Shown here in pieces: positions 62,779 through 64,000 of a stretch of DNA of 64,000 nt. The DNA comes from Holophagales bacterium (GTDB lineage Bacteria > Acidobacteriota > Thermoanaerobaculia > UBA5066): the NCBI GenBank assembly GCA_016716705.1, contig JADJVF010000021.1, positions 9,220 to 73,219 on the forward strand. The letters are read 5' to 3'. The notes below the pieces were generated by a model that was not told where the DNA came from, ran no database searches, and saw nothing but the letters and a program-made list of their open reading frames with translations. The stretch's first letter is position 1, and each line of letters opens with the position of its first letter. The translations under genes were made by a program, and so were the position numbers.

Positions 62779-63228
62779 TCACGCCCCGTCGGGGATCTCG
62801 GCCTCGACGAGCTTCGCGAGGAGGACGAGCGACTCCTGCCAGCCGAGGTAGCAGGCCTCGGGCGGGATGACGTCGGGGACCCCTTCCTGCGTGATCTCCA
62901 GCTCGGTCCCGCAGGAGACCTTCTTCAGCGCGACCGTCACCTGCATCGCGCCCGGGAGGTTCGGGTCGTCGAAGGCGTCCGTGTAGCGGATCCGCTCGCC
63001 GGGAACGAGCTCGAGGTACGTCCCGCCGAAGGAGTGGCTCGACCCGGTGGTGAAGTTCGTGAAGGACATCCTGTGCGACCCTCCCACGCGAGCGTCCATC
63101 GCGTGCACCTTGCCGGTGAAGCCGTTCGGCGGGATCCACTTGACCATCGCGTCCGGGTCGAGGAACGCCCTGTAGACCCGGTCGGGCGAAGCGCGGAGGA
63201 CGCGGTGGAGGCGGATGGTGTTCGGCAT
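62779..63228 (-). CDS. SRPBCC / AHSA1 (START-like) domain protein
   Basis: 149 residues from the ATG at 63228. TIRLHRVLRASPDRVYRAFLD at the N-terminus, KWIPPNGFTGKVHAMDARVGG, YLELVPGERIRYTDAFDDP and the C-terminal ACYLGWQESLVLLAKLVEAE are typical of AHSA1-type SRPBCC proteins, which bind hydrophobic ligands. Such genes often lie next to DHFR/RibD-like genes, as here. Ligand unknown. Confidence 0.88.
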   Translation of the reverse strand: MPNTIRLHRVLRASPDRVYRAFLDPDAMVKWIPPNGFTGKVHAMDARVGGSHRMSFTNFTTGSSHSFGGTYLELVPGERIRYTDAFDDPNLPGAMQVTVALKKVSCGTELEITQEGVPDVIPPEACYLGWQESLVLLAKLVEAEIPDGA

Positions 63229-63260
63229 GTCGGGTCTCCTTTCCGTGGCGGGGGCGCGCC

Positions 63261-63917
63261 TCAGGGACGAGGCGATCGCTCCAGGATGACGTGCGTCGCG
63301 TGCTCGGACGCGACGTGGCGCGTGCAGGCGTAGCCGAGCGCGCGGAGGTCGATCTCCTCGAAGAGCCGCTCGCCGGCGCCGAGGAGGACGGGCGCGATCG
63401 CGAGGTGCAGCTCGTCGACGAGCCCCTCGCGCAGGTACTGCCGGATCGTGGCCGGGCCGCCCCCGAGGCGGACGTCGCGCTCCCCGGCGGCGTCGCGCGC
63501 CCGCTTCAGCGCCTCGTGGATGCCGCCCGTCACGAAGTGGAACGTCGTTCCGCCCTCCATCGCGAGCGGAGGCCGCGCGTGGTGCGTCAGGACGAAGACC
63601 GGGACGTGGTAGGGCGGGTCCTCGCCCCACCAGCCTCTCCAGCTCTCGTCGGGCCACGGGCCGCGGACCGGACCGAACATGTTCCGGCCGAGGATCCAGG
63701 CGCCGACGTTCTCGAACCCGCGCGCGACGAAGTCGTCGTCGAGTCCCGTCGTCCCGCCGTCGCTGCCGAAGACCGTCCGCCGGAGCGTCCGGGTCGGGAA
63801 GGCCCAGGCGTGGAGCTGGGCGCCTCCGAACCCGAGCGGGTTCTCGAGGCTCTGGTCGGGCCCCGCCCCGAACCCGTCGATCGAGATCGAAAAGCTCGCC
63901 ACCCTGAGCTTCGACAT
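63261..63917 (-). CDS. DHFR/RibD C-terminal-like reductase family protein
   Basis: 218 residues from the ATG at 63917, with GAGGTGACC upstream. The start MSKLRVASFSISIDGFGAGP, the middle ILGRNMFGPVRGPW and PVFVLTHHARPPL, and GGPATIRQYLREGLVDELHL are characteristic of the RibD-C/DHFR-like family widespread as YyaP/YwjB-type proteins. NADPH binding is expected; the substrate is not known. The SRPBCC gene follows after 32 bases. Confidence 0.88.
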   Translation of the reverse strand: MSKLRVASFSISIDGFGAGPDQSLENPLGFGGAQLHAWAFPTRTLRRTVFGSDGGTTGLDDDFVARGFENVGAWILGRNMFGPVRGPWPDESWRGWWGEDPPYHVPVFVLTHHARPPLAMEGGTTFHFVTGGIHEALKRARDAAGERDVRLGGGPATIRQYLREGLVDELHLAIAPVLLGAGERLFEEIDLRALGYACTRHVASEHATHVILERSPRP

Positions 63918-63922
63918 CGAGG

Positions 63923-64000
63923 TCACCTCGGGATCCCCGTCCTCTTGCGCCCGGCGATGTCCGCTGGCGAGGGCCGGAACCCGCATTCGAGACGTTTCAT
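63923..64000 (-). CDS. Partial open frame at the window edge
   Basis: 26 codons (MKRLECGFRPSPADIAGRKR to IPR and stop) end 5 bases before the DHFR-like start. The ATG at base 64000 may be a coincidence, and this may be the C-terminus of a gene that lies mainly outside the window. No family can be assigned. Confidence 0.25.
   Translation of the reverse strand: MKRLECGFRPSPADIAGRKRTGIPR

Noticed and set aside
1..64000. tRNA, rRNA, CRISPR arrays, prophage or defence genes
   Set aside because: None was recognised when reading both strands. The only mobile-element trace is the transposase tail at 56.3-56.6 kb.

Overview
The window is a high-GC bacterial chromosome segment with tightly packed genes, many of which start at GTG or TTG inside the stop codon of the gene before. 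An Oar-like TonB-dependent receptor with an N-terminal carboxypeptidase-regulatory domain, a TamA/TamB-type pair and a mixed saccharolytic gene set fit a Gram-negative Acidobacteriota-like organism. This is inferred from gene content only; there is no rRNA or other marker gene in view.

Layout. (1) 1-4.5 kb, minus strand: a phosphate-uptake operon phoU-pstS-pstC-pstA-pstB, cut at the window edge. Its PhoU is fused to an ArsC/low-molecular-weight-phosphatase-like domain that has lost the catalytic cysteine. (2) 4.5-40.2 kb: a pectin and uronate utilisation locus. A minus-strand kduD-eda-kdgK operon diverges from a GntR/FadR-type regulator followed by an SDR, a FucD-like sugar-acid dehydratase and uronate isomerase. 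Next come an Oar-like receptor, DUF4861 protein, KduI and GH28 polygalacturonase, and then a convergent minus-strand set: GH43, a pectin esterase (CE8-CE12), pectate lyase PL10 and a Gfo/Idh/MocA oxidoreductase. GH105, a glyoxalase-fold protein and 6-phosphogluconate dehydrogenase follow on the plus strand. After a sialidase-like secreted protein come a minus-strand UxuB-type reductase, tagaturonate epimerase and hexuronate MFS transporter, and a divergent LarA-like protein plus a second PfkB kinase. Five promoter regions in this locus carry a TGGT-n3-WCCA-like palindrome, so one regulator probably controls the whole locus. (3) 40.2-47.1 kb: GH133 debranching enzyme, a small lipoprotein, a pseudouridine synthase, a second TonB receptor, a secreted unknown and a BON-domain protein. 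(4) 47.2-53.9 kb: a TamA/BamA-family protein and TamB. (5) 53.9-58.1 kb: a lower-GC patch with a GT-C-type membrane protein, among remnants of a protein kinase, an IS transposase and a WD40 protein. (6) 58.1-64 kb, minus strand: small housekeeping or accessory enzymes (DUF1801, broken cysteine synthase, DUF3224, two metallo-beta-lactamase-fold proteins, SRPBCC, DHFR-like).

How it works together (inference): secreted esterases, PL10, GH28, GH43 and GH105 reduce pectin to (un)saturated galacturonate. KduI/KduD handle the unsaturated product and UxaC/UxaE/UxuB handle galacturonate. The products converge on 2-keto-3-deoxygluconate, then KdgK and Eda. No classical UxaA, UxaB or UxuA is present; the FucD-like dehydratase and its SDR could bypass them.

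Quality caveat: several genes (GH43, CE8/CE12, LarA-like, TonB receptor at 43.5-45.7 kb, cysteine synthase) are interrupted by single-base frameshifts while staying strongly protein-like on both sides. Uncorrected indels are the simplest explanation. No tRNA, rRNA or CRISPR array was seen.
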